Assembly: GCF_021295345.1 (NCBI RefSeq)
Contig: NZ_JAIMJB010000002.1
Location: 62,001-126,000, forward strand
DNA from: Motilimonas eburnea
GTDB lineage: Bacteria; Pseudomonadota; Gammaproteobacteria; Enterobacterales; CBDFNC01
DNA: 64,000 nt
Reading direction: 5' to 3'
Below are positions 30,292-40,676 of this stretch, piece after piece; position 1 is the first letter of the stretch, and every line of letters starts with the position of its first letter. The notes below the pieces were generated by a model that made no database searches, was not told where the DNA came from, and was given only the letters and a program-made list of their open reading frames with translations. The position numbers and the translations under genes were made by a program.

Positions 30292-30816
30292 ATGCAAAGA
30301 CTGAAGATTCAAATTAGCGTTGATCCTGTTCGCGCTGCCCAAAAACGGTTGGATGTCCAAGGGATAGTCCCAGCGGCAAATTTGGGTAGATTGGCAGAGT
30401 CGACTAAAGGTATTTGCAAAGATATTGAAACAAACTTGAGTTTCGATTTCGATCTGCAGAAGCTTCCGATTATAAAAGGAACAGCTGAAGTAGACGTTAT
30501 GCTTGAGTGTCAGAGGTGCTCAGACGCATTTCAGTATACTTGTAAAGCCGAGTTTATATACACCCCTGTGCGCTTTGGCGCAGAGGATACCGATTTACCT
30601 AGCGCTTACGACGTTATTGAGCGGGATGAAGAAGGTGAAATAAACCTTCATCAGCTTGTGGAAGACGAATTGATCATCAACTTACCACTGATTGCAATGC
30701 ATGAGGTGGAAGATTGTGGCATTAAAGAGTTTGACACCTCGTTCGGTGAAATCGTAGAAGAAGAGCGCGTTAACCCATTTGCAGTTTTAGAGTCTCTAAA
30801 ACGCAAAAGTAAGTAA
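30292..30816 (+). CDS. yceD: YceD (DUF177), 23S rRNA accumulation protein
   Basis: 174 aa. In E. coli YceD is needed for normal 23S rRNA levels and is encoded just before rpmF, as here. The N-terminus ([18 protein letters not shown]) and the CQRC pair near residue 75 match the family, as does the C-terminal [12 protein letters not shown]. No other start is plausible, yet there is no ribosome-binding site and a strong promoter ends 9 bp upstream. rpmF follows after 10 bp in the same transcript. Confidence 0.95.
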   Translation: MQRLKIQISVDPVRAAQKRLDVQGIVPAANLGRLAESTKGICKDIETNLSFDFDLQKLPIIKGTAEVDVMLECQRCSDAFQYTCKAEFIYTPVRFGAEDTDLPSAYDVIERDEEGEINLHQLVEDELIINLPLIAMHEVEDCGIKEFDTSFGEIVEEERVNPFAVLESLKRKSK

Positions 30817-30826
30817 GGAGTCAGCC

Positions 30827-30997
30827 ATGGCTGTTCAAAAGAGCAAAAAATCTCGTTCTAAGCGCGGTATGCGTCGTTCACATGATGCACTAGTTTCTAC
30901 ACAACTATCTGTAGATGCAACTTCAGGTGAGCAACACTTACGTCACCATGTAACTGCTGATGGTTACTACCGTGGCCAAAAAGTAGTTAACCTGTAA
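30827..30997 (+). CDS. rpmF: 50S ribosomal protein L32
   Basis: 56 aa, highly basic. The sequence begins [20 protein letters not shown] and ends [11 protein letters not shown], which is diagnostic for gammaproteobacterial L32. A TAAGGAG ribosome site precedes ATG 30827. No CxxC zinc motif is present, as in E. coli L32. Its stop codon overlaps the ribosome site of plsX, linking ribosome and membrane-lipid synthesis in one operon. Confidence 0.98.
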   Translation: MAVQKSKKSRSKRGMRRSHDALVSTQLSVDATSGEQHLRHHVTADGYYRGQKVVNL

Positions 30998-31008
30998 GGT
31001 TCTCTGCA

Positions 31009-32037
31009 TTGCACGATCTGACGATCGCGCTAGATGCCATGGGGGGCGACTTCGGCCCCCAGGTCTCGGTGCCTGCAGTCCAGCAGGCACTCAATCTTTT
31101 CCCTCAATTACATATCATATTGGTTGGTGCAACCTGTGATGTGATGCCTTACTTAAAGCAACATCAGCTGGACTGTCACCCGAGATTTCGTTTTGTCCAT
31201 GCAAGCGAAACAGTCGGGATGAATGACACGCCTTTGCAAGCTTTACGTGGTTTGAAAGATTCTTCTATGCGTGTTGCACTCAATTTAGTACAAGCAGGTG
31301 AAGCTCAAGCTTGCGTGAGTGGAGGCAACACAGGTGCGCTCATGGCCCTATCTAAGATGATTTTAAAATCATTACCCGGGATAGACAGGCCTGCGTTGAT
31401 TACGGCAATGCCCAACACCCGAGGGACGCACACCTATTTACTCGATATTGGTGCCAATGTGAGTTGTGAAGCGGACACGTTATTCCAGTTTGCCTTGATG
31501 GGATCGGTGTTAGCGGAAAAGGTAGAAGGGCTCAGCCACCCAAAAGTAGCGTTGCTCAATGTGGGTGAAGAAGAAATCAAGGGCAACGATCAAGTAAAGC
31601 GGGCGGCGCAGCTGCTTGCGAATTGCGCACAAGTGAATTACGCAGGGTTTATTGAAGGCCATGATGTGTTCACGGGCAAGGCCGATGTCATCGTAGCTGA
31701 TGGTTTTGTCGGCAATATCACCCTAAAAACCAGTGAAGGTCTAGCAAAACTCTTTAAACAACAGCTTATTTCAAGTATAAATCACAATTGGTTTACCCGC
31801 TGTTTGGGTTATTTATTGAAGCCTTCGCTGAAGCCGCAACTGGCTCACTTAAATCCAGATTTATATAATGGGGCGAGTTTAATTGGTTTACGTGGCATAG
31901 TGATCAAAAGCCACGGCAGTGCTCAAAGTCGGGCTTTTTTAAATGCAATTAAAGCCGCAGTGAAGGAAGTTGAGCGACAAGTCCCAGCGCAAATAACGGA
32001 TAAATTAGAAGCAGTACTACTAGAAAGAGATTCGTGA
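31009..32037 (+). CDS. plsX: Phosphate acyltransferase PlsX (TTG start)
   Basis: 342 aa. Makes acyl-phosphate from acyl-ACP, the first committed step of phosphatidic acid synthesis in the PlsX/PlsY route. Conserved blocks are [12 protein letters not shown] at the N-terminus, [12 protein letters not shown] near residue 105, and [16 protein letters not shown] near 232. The only start that preserves the N-terminal block is TTG 31009, served by an AAGG site lying in the rpmF stop. The sequence is typical of the family, which is about 350 aa. fabH follows after 6 bp. Confidence 0.96.
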   Translation: MHDLTIALDAMGGDFGPQVSVPAVQQALNLFPQLHIILVGATCDVMPYLKQHQLDCHPRFRFVHASETVGMNDTPLQALRGLKDSSMRVALNLVQAGEAQACVSGGNTGALMALSKMILKSLPGIDRPALITAMPNTRGTHTYLLDIGANVSCEADTLFQFALMGSVLAEKVEGLSHPKVALLNVGEEEIKGNDQVKRAAQLLANCAQVNYAGFIEGHDVFTGKADVIVADGFVGNITLKTSEGLAKLFKQQLISSINHNWFTRCLGYLLKPSLKPQLAHLNPDLYNGASLIGLRGIVIKSHGSAQSRAFLNAIKAAVKEVERQVPAQITDKLEAVLLERDS

Positions 32038-32043
32038 CTCCTT

Positions 32044-33003
32044 ATGTATACAAAAATTATTGGAACCGGAAGTTATTTGCCAACAGCTGTTCGCACTAAC
32101 GAAGATTTAGAAAAAATGGTTGATACCAGCGATGAATGGATCACCGCACGCACAGGTATCAAAGAGCGCCGTATTGCTAATCAAGAAGAAACGGTCTCTT
32201 ACATGGCCTATAAAGCAGCAGAAAATGCCCTTGATGCTGCCCAATTAAATGCTGATAAGCTCGACCTGATTATTTTAGCGACCACGTCAGCAAACAATGC
32301 TTTTCCTGCTGCCGCCTGTGAGGTTCAGGCATTACTGGGCTTAACCGATGTCCCTGCGTTTGACCTAGGTGCGGCGTGTGCGGGCTTCACTTATGCCTTA
32401 AGTGTTGCCGACAACTTCATCCGCAGTGGGATGTACAAAACCATTATGGTGATTGGCGCGGATGCCTTATCTCATACCTGTGATCCTGATGATCGCAGCA
32501 CCATTATCCTGTTCGGTGATGGCGCTGGTGCTGCTGTGGTACAAGCGAGTGAAGAGCAGGGGATCCTGTCAACCCAAATCAATGCCGATGGCCGTTTTGG
32601 CGAAATGCTAAAATTACCCAATCCGAAACGTGGTATGTCAGGCAGTGAACTTGAATCTTATATGTTCATGAAAGGCAATGATGTCTTTAAAGTTGCGGTA
32701 ACGAAATTAAGTGAGTTGGTGACGCAAACATTAGCGGCCAACAACATAGATAAATCAGAGTTAGATTGGTTGGTGCCTCACCAAGCCAACTACAGGATCA
32801 TTAATGCAACGGCAAAAAAACTTAACATGCCCCTTGAGCAAGTTATTCTGACTTTAGAAAAACACGGTAATACCTCGGCAGCCTCGGTGCCAATCGCTTT
32901 AGATGAAGGCGTGCGTGATGGTCGAATAAAAGCGGGTGATCTTGTTCTGTTAGAAGCTTTTGGCGGTGGATTCGCTTGGGGCTCTGCACTGATTCGAATG
33001 TAG
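32044..33003 (+). CDS. fabH: 3-oxoacyl-ACP synthase III FabH
   Basis: 319 aa. Condenses acetyl-CoA with malonyl-ACP to start fatty acid synthesis. The triad is visible: C112 (DLGAACAGF), the His of the VPHQAN motif and the Asn of [11 protein letters not shown]. Substrate-pocket residues follow the E. coli pattern, and nothing suggests a branched-chain primer enzyme. It sits between plsX and fabD with short gaps (6 and 13 bp). Confidence 0.97.
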   Translation: MYTKIIGTGSYLPTAVRTNEDLEKMVDTSDEWITARTGIKERRIANQEETVSYMAYKAAENALDAAQLNADKLDLIILATTSANNAFPAAACEVQALLGLTDVPAFDLGAACAGFTYALSVADNFIRSGMYKTIMVIGADALSHTCDPDDRSTIILFGDGAGAAVVQASEEQGILSTQINADGRFGEMLKLPNPKRGMSGSELESYMFMKGNDVFKVAVTKLSELVTQTLAANNIDKSELDWLVPHQANYRIINATAKKLNMPLEQVILTLEKHGNTSAASVPIALDEGVRDGRIKAGDLVLLEAFGGGFAWGSALIRM

Positions 33004-33016
33004 TAAAGGAAACAAC

Positions 33017-33958
33017 ATGACAACATTTACACTGGCCTTTCCAGGTCAAGGCTCTCAAGCCGTAGGCATGCTAGCCGAACTGGCTGCGCAATACTCAAGT
33101 GTTGAAGCCACTTTTGCTCAAGCGAGTGAAGTCCTTGGCTATGACTTATGGCAACTGGTACAACAAGGCCCAGTAGAAGAGTTAAATAAAACATTTAAAA
33201 CTCAGCCTGCGCTATTAGCGTCTTCCGTGGCGATCTGGCGCGTGTGGCAAGAGCAAGGTGGCGCTGCGCCAGCAGTCATGGCTGGCCATAGCTTAGGTGA
33301 GTATTCTGCATTGGTTTGTGCGGGTGTCATTGATTTTCAAGATGCTATCAAGCTGGTTGAACTGCGTGGCCAATTAATGCAACAAGCCGTACCTGAAGGT
33401 GTGGGTGCCATGGCGGCGGTGATCGGGTTAGATGATCAAGCCATTAGTGATGCCTGTGCTGAAGGGGCGGGAGAAGAAGTGGTTTCGCCAGTTAATTACA
33501 ACTCGCCTGGCCAAGTTGTGATTGCAGGTAATAAGGCTGCGGTTGAGCGCGCGGGTGCTTTGTGTAAAGAAGCCGGTGCAAAGCGTGTGTTACCTTTACC
33601 TGTGAGCGTACCTTCCCATTGTGCCCTAATGAAGCCAGCCGCCGATGAGCTTGCTAAGGCGCTGACAAATATTGAGTTTAATACGCCTGTCATACCTGTG
33701 ATCAACAATGTCGACGTGGCTCAAGAAACCGATCCAAGTGCAATTAAAGATGCACTCGTTCGCCAATTGTATATGCCAGTGAGATGGACAGAAGTGGTTC
33801 AACAAATGGCGAACATGGGCGTAAGCTTAGAAATCGAAGCGGGTCCAGGTAAAGTTTTATCTGGGCTAGTAAAAAGAATTAATAAAACCATCGCTGCACA
33901 AGCGATAAATGATGTTGCAGGTCTTGAACAAGCACTTGCTGCAACTAATGAGGGATAA
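33017..33958 (+). CDS. fabD: Malonyl-CoA:ACP transacylase FabD
   Basis: 313 aa. Loads malonyl groups onto ACP. The nucleophile S92 sits in GHSLGE, the N-terminal PGQGSQ is present, and the PSHCALM block holds the catalytic His region. A good AAAGGAAA site precedes ATG 33017. fabG begins 3 bp after the stop, so the two are translationally close. Confidence 0.97.
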   Translation: MTTFTLAFPGQGSQAVGMLAELAAQYSSVEATFAQASEVLGYDLWQLVQQGPVEELNKTFKTQPALLASSVAIWRVWQEQGGAAPAVMAGHSLGEYSALVCAGVIDFQDAIKLVELRGQLMQQAVPEGVGAMAAVIGLDDQAISDACAEGAGEEVVSPVNYNSPGQVVIAGNKAAVERAGALCKEAGAKRVLPLPVSVPSHCALMKPAADELAKALTNIEFNTPVIPVINNVDVAQETDPSAIKDALVRQLYMPVRWTEVVQQMANMGVSLEIEAGPGKVLSGLVKRINKTIAAQAINDVAGLEQALAATNEG

Positions 33959-33961
33959 AAC

Positions 33962-34696
33962 ATGAACTTTGAAGGCAAAATCGTTCTGGTAACGGGTGCA
34001 AGCCGAGGTATTGGCCGCTCCGTTGCTGAGAGTTTTGTTGCTAAAGGTGCCACTGTTGTCGGTACTGCGACCAGTGAAAAAGGGGCTGCTGCCATCAGCG
34101 AGTATTTAGGTGAACATGGTAAAGGCCTGGTACTTAACGTCACTGATGCGGCTTCAATCGATCAATTATTTGCTGATATCAAAGCTAATTTTGGTGAAAT
34201 CGATGTGCTGGTGAATAATGCCGGTATTACCCGCGATAATTTGATGATGCGCATGAAAGATGACGAGTGGCAAGATATAATCGACACCAACTTAACGTCT
34301 ATTTTCCGCTTAAGTAAGGCCGTGTTACGTGCGATGATGAAAAAGCGCAATGGCCGTATTATCAGCATCGGCTCGGTGGTCGGTACCATGGGTAACGCAG
34401 GCCAAGCCAATTATGCGGCAGCGAAGGCCGGTGTGATTGGTTTTACTAAGTCACTTGCCCGTGAAGTTGCATCACGCGGCATCACAGTGAACGCCATTGC
34501 ACCTGGGTTTATTGAAACGGACATGACGAAGGCGCTTAATGAAGAGCAGCGCGCAGGTATTTTAAGTCAGGTTCCTGCGGGCCGATTAGGCGATCCGAAA
34601 GAAATTGCGGAAACTGTGTGCTTTTTAGCGTCTGACAGTGCTGCATATATCACCGGCGAAACGTTACACGTTAACGGCGGGATGTATATGGTTTGA
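33962..34696 (+). CDS. fabG: 3-oxoacyl-ACP reductase FabG
   Basis: 244-aa NADPH-dependent short-chain dehydrogenase for the first reduction in each elongation cycle. Motifs are TGASRGIG at residues 11-18, NNAG at 86-89, S138, and Y151-x3-K155. It is last before a 159-bp gap that carries the candidate acpP promoter. A second SDR of the same kind is encoded at 56758-57483 in the separate type II cluster. Confidence 0.97.
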   Translation: MNFEGKIVLVTGASRGIGRSVAESFVAKGATVVGTATSEKGAAAISEYLGEHGKGLVLNVTDAASIDQLFADIKANFGEIDVLVNNAGITRDNLMMRMKDDEWQDIIDTNLTSIFRLSKAVLRAMMKKRNGRIISIGSVVGTMGNAGQANYAAAKAGVIGFTKSLAREVASRGITVNAIAPGFIETDMTKALNEEQRAGILSQVPAGRLGDPKEIAETVCFLASDSAAYITGETLHVNGGMYMV

Positions 34697-34780
34697 TGCC
34701 ATATTGTTGCCGAGATGTGGTTTAAGCCCGTTTTTTCGATAAAAATCACGAAAAAATTGGTTAGACCAGTCATCTCGGGG

Positions 34781-34808
34781 TTGAAACTTTCGAGCGATGG
34801 AATACACT
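34781..34808 (+). promoter_or_regulatory. Candidate internal promoter for acpP
   Basis: TTGAAA, 16-bp spacer, TACACT, 47 bp before the acpP ATG. An additional promoter here would explain the high ACP output normally needed compared with the other fab products. Confidence 0.4.
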
Positions 34809-34855
34809 ATCGCGACTAACGCAATTAGCGTATTTTCTAAAGGAAAAAATTGATC

Positions 34856-35092
34856 ATGAGTAATATTGAAGAACGCGTAAAGAAGATCATCATTGAGCAG
34901 CTTGGTGTTAAAGAAGAAGAAGTAAAAAATGAAGCTTCTTTTGTTGATGACTTAGGCGCAGATTCACTTGATACAGTTGAACTTGTTATGGCTCTTGAAG
35001 AAGAATTCGACACAGAGATCCCAGATGAGGAAGCTGAGAAAATTACTACAGTTCAAGCAGCTATCGATTACGTAGTAAACAACGCTGAATAA
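34856..35092 (+). CDS. acpP: Acyl carrier protein
   Basis: 78 aa, very acidic. The phosphopantetheine attachment site is S37 in [12 protein letters not shown]. The sequence follows E. coli AcpP nearly throughout ([20 protein letters not shown]). An in-frame TTG two codons upstream is not the start: ATG 34856 gives the universal MSNIEE and has AAAGGAA at proper distance. This is the primary-metabolism carrier protein; none is visible inside the 55-64 kb cluster. Confidence 0.98.
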   Translation: MSNIEERVKKIIIEQLGVKEEEVKNEASFVDDLGADSLDTVELVMALEEEFDTEIPDEEAEKITTVQAAIDYVVNNAE

Positions 35093-35121
35093 TTGCAGCT
35101 TAGCTAAAAGTTAATTTTTGG

Positions 35122-35147
35122 GGCGGTCTTTTGACCGCCTTTAATTT
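35122..35147 (+). terminator. Terminator/attenuator between acpP and fabF
   Basis: GGCGGTC / GACCGCC with a TTTT loop, followed by TTTAATTT. The imperfect T-tract suggests partial termination, allowing more acpP than fabF mRNA. Confidence 0.75.
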
Positions 35148-35170
35148 ATCTACCATCCGGAGATTTTGAC

Positions 35171-36409
35171 GTGTCAAAGCGCAGAGTAGTTGTGACTGGT
35201 ATGGGAATGTTATCCCCTGTCGGTAATTCCGTTGATGCATCGTGGCAGGCTTTATTAGCTGGTCAAAGTGGTATCAGCAACATTGAACATTTTGATACCG
35301 AAGCGTATTCAACTAAATTTGCTGGCCTTATCCGCGACTTAAACGTTGAAGATTACATGAGCCGCAAAGATGCCCGTAAAATGGACTTATTCATTCAATA
35401 CGGTGTCATTGCAGCAGAGCAAGCCTTGCAAGACAGCCAACTGGAAGTTAATGAATCAAATGCACGCCGCGTTGGTGTTGCTATTGGCTCAGGCATCGGT
35501 GGTTTGGGCTTGATTGAATCTAATGCGAAAAACTTACAAAAGTCTGGCCCACGCAAGATCAGCCCGTTTTTTGTGCCTTCAACTATCATCAATATGGTTT
35601 CTGGCCATGTTTCTATTAATAAAGGCTTGAAGGGCCCCAATATTGCCGTGACAACCGCGTGTACAACCGGCTCTCACTGTATCGGCTTAGCGGCACGCAT
35701 GATCCAATACGGAGATGCCGATGTGATGTTAGCCGGCGGTGCAGAAAAAGCGTCAACCGAATTAGGCATGGGCGGTTTTGGTGCAGCTAAAGCATTATCT
35801 ACACGTAATGACGACCCGACTAAGGCAAGCCGCCCATGGGATCAAGATCGTGACGGTTTTGTATTAGGCGATGGTGCTGGTGTGATGGTACTCGAAGAAT
35901 ACGAGCATGCGGTTGCACGCGGTGCCAAAATTTACGCCGAGCTAGTTGGCTTTGGTATGAGTGGCGATGCTTATCACATGACGTCACCCCCTGCAGATGG
36001 TGAAGGTGCGGCAGCATCGATGCAAAACGCCATCGAAGATGCCAAGATAGCACCAAGCCAAATCGGCTACATTAATGCTCATGGTACATCTACACCTGCC
36101 GGGGATATTGCCGAGACGCAAGCGGTAAAAGCCGTATTTGGTGAAGCGGCTAATAACTTATTGGTGAGTTCAACTAAATCTATGACGGGCCATTTACTTG
36201 GCGCAGCAGGGGCCATTGAAGCCATCATTACTGTGTTAGCATTACGTGACCAAATCGCGCCTCCAACCATTAACTTAGAAAACCCATCTGAAGGGTGTGA
36301 TTTAGACTATGTGGTCGGTACGGCACGTAAAGCCGAGCTAGAATACGCACTTTCTAACTCATTTGGCTTTGGCGGGACAAATGGTTCGTTGATTTTCAAA
36401 CGCGTTTAA
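35171..36409 (+). CDS. fabF: 3-oxoacyl-ACP synthase II FabF
   Basis: 412-aa elongating ketosynthase. Active site C164 (TTACTTG), the His of INAHGTST, and Lys/His of [14 protein letters not shown] are all present. It is the housekeeping enzyme that controls chain elongation and temperature-dependent unsaturation. It provides an internal comparison for the cluster ketosynthase at 62064-63401, which shares the C-H-H set. A terminator follows 26 bp after the stop. Confidence 0.97.
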   Translation: MSKRRVVVTGMGMLSPVGNSVDASWQALLAGQSGISNIEHFDTEAYSTKFAGLIRDLNVEDYMSRKDARKMDLFIQYGVIAAEQALQDSQLEVNESNARRVGVAIGSGIGGLGLIESNAKNLQKSGPRKISPFFVPSTIINMVSGHVSINKGLKGPNIAVTTACTTGSHCIGLAARMIQYGDADVMLAGGAEKASTELGMGGFGAAKALSTRNDDPTKASRPWDQDRDGFVLGDGAGVMVLEEYEHAVARGAKIYAELVGFGMSGDAYHMTSPPADGEGAAASMQNAIEDAKIAPSQIGYINAHGTSTPAGDIAETQAVKAVFGEAANNLLVSSTKSMTGHLLGAAGAIEAIITVLALRDQIAPPTINLENPSEGCDLDYVVGTARKAELEYALSNSFGFGGTNGSLIFKRV

Positions 36410-36435
36410 TGCCTTAATCCCTTATTTCTGGTATA

Positions 36436-36465
36436 AAGCCTGATATGTTTGTATCAGGCTTTTTT
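36436..36465 (+). terminator. Rho-independent terminator after fabF
   Basis: AAGCCTGATA / TATCAGGCTT with a 6-nt loop and a T-run to 36465, only 8 bp before the pabC start codon. Confidence 0.9.
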
Positions 36466-36473
36466 ATTCCCTT

Positions 36474-37280
36474 ATGATTTTAATAAACGGCAGCGAGCAG
36501 TTGACCCTTAGCCATGCCGATCGCGGCTTATCCTATGGGGACGGTTTTTTTACAACGGCTAAAGTCGTCGATGGGCAAGTGGAATTTTGGCGTGATCATC
36601 TTGAGCGATTAATGCTTTCGGCAAAGCGCTTTAAGATTGAATTACCCAGTGTGCTGACGCTTTTTAGCGAAGTGCAACAAATGATCCAAGGCGTTGAGTC
36701 AGGGTGCCTTAAGATAACCATCACCCGTGGTGCTGGCGGCAGGGGCTACAGCCCGCAAGGGTGTACGCAGACGACAAGGATCTTACAACTGAGTCCTTGG
36801 CCCAGTCATTATCAGCAGTGGCAACAGCATGGTGTTCATCTTGATACAGCGACTTTTACCCTTGGCATGCAACCGGCGCTGGCGGGTTATAAAACCCTTA
36901 ATCGGCTAGAGCAGGTGTTGATAAAACAAGAATTAGCCGAGCTTGATTGCGACGATGTGGCGGTCACCGACTTACAGGGCAATTTAGTCGAAGCCAGTGC
37001 TGGCAACCTATTTTGGCGTCAAGGTGATACCCTTTACACGCCATGTTTATCTCACTCTGGTGTGAAAGGGGTGATGCGAAAACAAGTTTTAAATTGTGCC
37101 CAGCGGCTTGATTTGCCTTGTCAATTAGGCATGTTTCCAGTGAGCGCATTGGACAGTGCTGATGAGATCTTCATTACCAATGCGTTGATGGGCATAGTGC
37201 CCATAAAACAGTTCCAACAAAAACAGTTAAGTGATTTTTCACTTGCTGAAAAAATCAGAAAAGAACTCACCGATGATTAA
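36474..37280 (+). CDS. pabC: Aminodeoxychorismate lyase PabC
   Basis: 268-aa PLP enzyme releasing 4-aminobenzoate from aminodeoxychorismate for folate synthesis. Fold-type IV signatures are SHADRGLSYGDGFFTTAKV near the N-terminus, the PLP-binding Lys in LAGYKTLNRLEQV near residue 140, and DLQGNLVEASAGNLFW. The start is fixed by homology, although the ATG comes directly after a terminator T-tract without any purine-rich ribosome site. mltG overlaps its 3' end by 8 bp. Confidence 0.95.
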   Translation: MILINGSEQLTLSHADRGLSYGDGFFTTAKVVDGQVEFWRDHLERLMLSAKRFKIELPSVLTLFSEVQQMIQGVESGCLKITITRGAGGRGYSPQGCTQTTRILQLSPWPSHYQQWQQHGVHLDTATFTLGMQPALAGYKTLNRLEQVLIKQELAELDCDDVAVTDLQGNLVEASAGNLFWRQGDTLYTPCLSHSGVKGVMRKQVLNCAQRLDLPCQLGMFPVSALDSADEIFITNALMGIVPIKQFQQKQLSDFSLAEKIRKELTDD

Positions 37281-38274
37281 AAAAATATTTTTCACTTTAC
37301 TCTTGTTAGGGTTAATGGCTGCTGCAACCGCAGCCTATCTTTGGCAACAACTTCAAGATTATAAGACCGAGCCTCGAGTGAACGCCGAGACGGTATTCAC
37401 GGTGACCAGCGGCAGCCACTTTCGCCAGCTTGAAAGCCAGTTAATCGAGCAAGGGCTGTTACCAACGTCACCTTACTTTGTTTGGCTAGGTCGACTACAT
37501 CCAGAATTAACGCCACTAAAAAGTGGAACCTACTTGTTGCAGCCAGGTTGGAGCCTCGAGCAAATATTGCAACATTTTGTGGCTGGCGAGACTTATCAGT
37601 TTAAGGTGACCTTGATAGAAGGCATGACCTTTAAACAATGGAAATCTCAGATAGAGCAAGTCGAAGGGGTGGTGCTCACCGGCGCCCTAGAAGATGAAGC
37701 GGCACTGGCAAATAAACTCGGTATAGAGCAGACTAAGTTGGAAGGGTACTTACAGCCTCAAACGTACTTGTTCCCTTATAATAGTACGGATTATCAAGTG
37801 GTTGAGCGCGCTTTTTTAGCCCAAAAAGCAGAGCTTCAAGCCGCATGGGAAGCAAGAGCGAAAGACTTACCTCTGGCATCACCTTATGAAGCGCTTATTC
37901 TCGCCTCTATCATTGAGAAAGAAAGTGGTCATGCACCAGAGCGCACCACCATCGCCTCTGTGTTTATCAATCGATTAAACGCCAACATGCGCCTGCAAAC
38001 GGATCCTACTGTGATTTACGGCATGGGAGACAGGTTTGATGGTAATATTCGCCGCAAGGATTTACGAGAAGCAACACCTTACAATACCTATGTCATAGAT
38101 GGTTTGCCACCGACCCCCATTGCCATGCCAGGTAAAGACGCAATTTGGGCTGCACTTAACCCAGCAGACACTAAATACTATTACTTTGTCAGTAAAGGGA
38201 ATGGCGAGCACTATTTCTCGAAAAACTTAGCCGAGCACAATCGTGCCGTTAGAAAATACATATTAAAAAAGTAG
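37273..38274 (+). CDS. mltG: Endolytic peptidoglycan transglycosylase MltG
   Basis: 333 aa from the chosen start. One N-terminal membrane segment (residues about 3-25), a LysM-like region, then the YceG domain with catalytic Glu in [10 protein letters not shown]. The enzyme cuts nascent glycan and sets strand length. The frame extends upstream to 37231, but that part overlaps pabC further and lacks family sequence; ATG 37273, overlapping the pabC stop by 8 bp, gives the expected [11 protein letters not shown] start. tmk follows after 4 bp. Confidence 0.95.
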   Translation: MIKKIFFTLLLLGLMAAATAAYLWQQLQDYKTEPRVNAETVFTVTSGSHFRQLESQLIEQGLLPTSPYFVWLGRLHPELTPLKSGTYLLQPGWSLEQILQHFVAGETYQFKVTLIEGMTFKQWKSQIEQVEGVVLTGALEDEAALANKLGIEQTKLEGYLQPQTYLFPYNSTDYQVVERAFLAQKAELQAAWEARAKDLPLASPYEALILASIIEKESGHAPERTTIASVFINRLNANMRLQTDPTVIYGMGDRFDGNIRRKDLREATPYNTYVIDGLPPTPIAMPGKDAIWAALNPADTKYYYFVSKGNGEHYFSKNLAEHNRAVRKYILKK

Positions 38275-38278
38275 TATT

Positions 38279-38911
38279 ATGAATCTTGGTAAATTTATCG
38301 TCATCGAAGGCCTAGAAGGAGCTGGAAAAAGCAGCGCGGTCGCAGGTGTTAAGCAATGGCTATTGGCCAATGGCGTGAAAGAAGTGGTGTGTACTCGTGA
38401 GCCCGGTGGCACCCCCCTAGCTGAAAAAATGCGTGCCTTAGTAAAAGAGCCCGGTGATGAGCCATTAAGTGATAAGGCTGAATTGTTGCTCATGTATGCG
38501 GCGCGGGTGCAATTGGTTGAGCATGTGATTAAGCCGGCTTTAAAGCGAGGCGCCTATGTGATAGGTGATCGTCATGATTTATCGTCGCAAGCTTATCAAG
38601 GTGGAGGCAGGGGCATTGATCTTGATTTAATAAAGCAAATCAAACGCGCTGTTTTGGCTGACTTTAATCCAGATCTTACCTTGTATATGGATATCGATCC
38701 GGCACAGGGCTTAGCTCGGGCAGGTCGCCGTGGTGAGTTAGATAGAATTGAACAACAAGCGCTGGATTTTTTCGAACGTACGCGCACCGCTTATTTATCT
38801 TTGGTTGCTCAAGACCCCCAAGCCTATATTATAGATGCAGGGCAAAATATGGAACAAGTGGGCGCTCAAATCCTTTCGCAACTTGACCAGGTGAGAGAGC
38901 ATTTATTGTGA
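38279..38911 (+). CDS. tmk: Thymidylate kinase
   Basis: 210 aa. Phosphorylates dTMP to dTDP. P-loop EGLEGAGKS at residues 10-18, [11 protein letters not shown] with the dTMP-binding segment, [16 protein letters not shown], and the lid region [12 protein letters not shown], which matches the E. coli-type enzyme with Arg in the lid. Its stop overlaps the GTG start of holB. Confidence 0.97.
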   Translation: MNLGKFIVIEGLEGAGKSSAVAGVKQWLLANGVKEVVCTREPGGTPLAEKMRALVKEPGDEPLSDKAELLLMYAARVQLVEHVIKPALKRGAYVIGDRHDLSSQAYQGGGRGIDLDLIKQIKRAVLADFNPDLTLYMDIDPAQGLARAGRRGELDRIEQQALDFFERTRTAYLSLVAQDPQAYIIDAGQNMEQVGAQILSQLDQVREHLL

Positions 38912-39882
38912 GCTATCCTTGGTTTGAGGCTCTGCAAAGCCAGCTTTATCGCCAAGTTGGCGAGCAAACCTTACACCATGCTTTATTAATCAGTGGTATC
39001 GCTGGTTTAGGCAAGGTTGAGCTGGCGCAGCTGTTGGCGAAGCAGTTACTCTGCCAACGACCTATTCAGGAGGGGCCTTGTGGCCAGTGTCATGCTTGTG
39101 CTTTATTCCATGCCGGTAACCATCCAGACTTTCACCCAATAAAACCCGAAAGCCGCCATATTTCGGTGGATTCGGTACGCCAATTAAATGCAAAACTTGC
39201 TGAGCGCTCGCAACAAGGTGGCGCAAAAGTCGCGTTATTTTATGATGCGCAAATGTTTAATGAATCGTCTGCTAATGCGTTACTTAAATCACTGGAAGAG
39301 CCCAGTGATAATACCTTTTTTATCTTAGTTTGCGAGAGTGTTGGGCGCTTAATGCCGACCATCACCAGTCGCTGCCAAAAGTTACTGATCAAAGCGCCTC
39401 CTGATTGCCGCCCTTGGTTGGCAGAGCAAGGCTTTAGCCATGTGCATTCGGGTATTTTACAGCTATATCAGGGGGCACCATTAGTTATTTTAGGGTTACT
39501 GCAACAAGGTCGAAGCAATGAGCATGAACAGATTGCCGATGGGTTTAACCAGTTCTTAGATGATCCTAGTCATTGCTTTGAGCTAGCGGATTTTATTGCT
39601 AAAGATCTAACCACACGGATGCGTTGGTTTAGTTATCTATTACATGATGTGCAAAAAGTGGCCTTAGGCGTTAAGGATGATCAATGGGTTTTTGTTAACC
39701 ACAAAGGGCTGCTTGAGCGCTGCGCACGGCTATGGCCGCCTACCGTCGGCTATCATCTGATCCAGCGCTGGTTAGGGTTAACCAATGAATTTCAACAACA
39801 TTCTGGCTTAAAAAAAGAGTTACTGTTAGGCCAGTATTTTATCGATCTTAAAAATCAAATTGGAGGAAAGGGTGCTAGTTGA
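38908..39882 (+). CDS. holB: DNA polymerase III subunit delta' HolB (GTG start)
   Basis: 324-aa non-catalytic clamp-loader subunit. The degenerate P-loop [11 protein letters not shown] lies near residue 30. A zinc module is formed by C49, C58, C61 and C64, and [17 protein letters not shown] is the sensor block. The GTG start at 38908 overlaps the tmk TGA in a 4-bp GTGA. The 3' end overlaps the tatD-family gene. E. coli HolB is 334 aa. Confidence 0.96.
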   Translation: MSYPWFEALQSQLYRQVGEQTLHHALLISGIAGLGKVELAQLLAKQLLCQRPIQEGPCGQCHACALFHAGNHPDFHPIKPESRHISVDSVRQLNAKLAERSQQGGAKVALFYDAQMFNESSANALLKSLEEPSDNTFFILVCESVGRLMPTITSRCQKLLIKAPPDCRPWLAEQGFSHVHSGILQLYQGAPLVILGLLQQGRSNEHEQIADGFNQFLDDPSHCFELADFIAKDLTTRMRWFSYLLHDVQKVALGVKDDQWVFVNHKGLLERCARLWPPTVGYHLIQRWLGLTNEFQQHSGLKKELLLGQYFIDLKNQIGGKGAS

Positions 39883-40660
39883 TTCCCATTGCCATTTAGA
39901 CAAACTTGATTATCAAGGTAAGCATATCGATGTCGCTGATGTGATCAACAAAGCGCGTCAACGCGGTGTTACCCACATGCTGGCGGTGGCTGTCGAATTG
40001 GCAGAGTTTGAGCCTCTGCAAGCGCTAGTTGCGCCATTTGACAATGTTTTCTTGTCATGTGGCATTCATCCGTTGCATCAAAATTCAGATCAAGATGAAG
40101 CCAAATTATTGGCTTATTGTCAGCAAGATAACGTGGTTGCTGTGGGAGAAACCGGTTTAGACTACTTTTACTCACCGGATAATAAAGCGTTGCAACAGGA
40201 TTGTTTTCGACGTCATATTCGTGTGGCAAAAGCGCTAAAAAAGCCCCTTATTGTCCATACTCGTGATGCCAGAGAAGATACCTTAGCCTTGTTAGTAGAA
40301 GAAGGCAAAGGTGAAGTTACGGGGGTGTTGCACTGTTTTACCGAGTCCCTTGAGATGGCTAAGGCCGCCATCGAGATGGGATTTTATATTTCTATATCAG
40401 GAATAGTGACGTTTAAAAATGCACAGGAATTGCGCGAGGTGGTTAAAGAGATCCCGCTAGACAGGTTACTCGTGGAAACAGACTCTCCCTATTTGGCGCC
40501 GGTACCGTATCGAGGTGAGCAAAATGAGCCCGCCTATACCAGAGCGGTGGCCGAATTTATAGCTCAGCTCAAAGGCGTCAGTACGGCGGAGCTTGCCGAG
40601 CAAACCACGACTAACTTTTTTAACTTGTTCCGCCATGCGCGTCCGGTAACTTCTAGGTAA
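39872..40660 (+). CDS. ycfH: TatD-family metal-dependent hydrolase YcfH (GTG start)
   Basis: 262 aa, a TIM-barrel phosphodiesterase/DNase-type hydrolase. Metal ligands show in DSHCHLD at the start, GETGLDYFY near residue 90, LIVHTRDA, LHCFT and ETDSPYLAP. The frame is open from a TTG at 39860, but GGAGG lies between, six bases before GTG 39872, and that start gives [10 protein letters not shown], which fits the family. It overlaps holB by 11 bp and ends the operon that begins with yceD; the pilZ gene found here in some relatives is absent. Confidence 0.94.
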   Translation: MLVDSHCHLDKLDYQGKHIDVADVINKARQRGVTHMLAVAVELAEFEPLQALVAPFDNVFLSCGIHPLHQNSDQDEAKLLAYCQQDNVVAVGETGLDYFYSPDNKALQQDCFRRHIRVAKALKKPLIVHTRDAREDTLALLVEEGKGEVTGVLHCFTESLEMAKAAIEMGFYISISGIVTFKNAQELREVVKEIPLDRLLVETDSPYLAPVPYRGEQNEPAYTRAVAEFIAQLKGVSTAELAEQTTTNFFNLFRHARPVTSR

Positions 40661-40676
40661 CGAAGTGAAATAATTT

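Noticed and set aside
39860-39871. TTG start for the tatD-family gene
   Set aside because: The GGAGG ribosome site lies between this TTG and the GTG at 39872, and the family sequence starts at the GTG.
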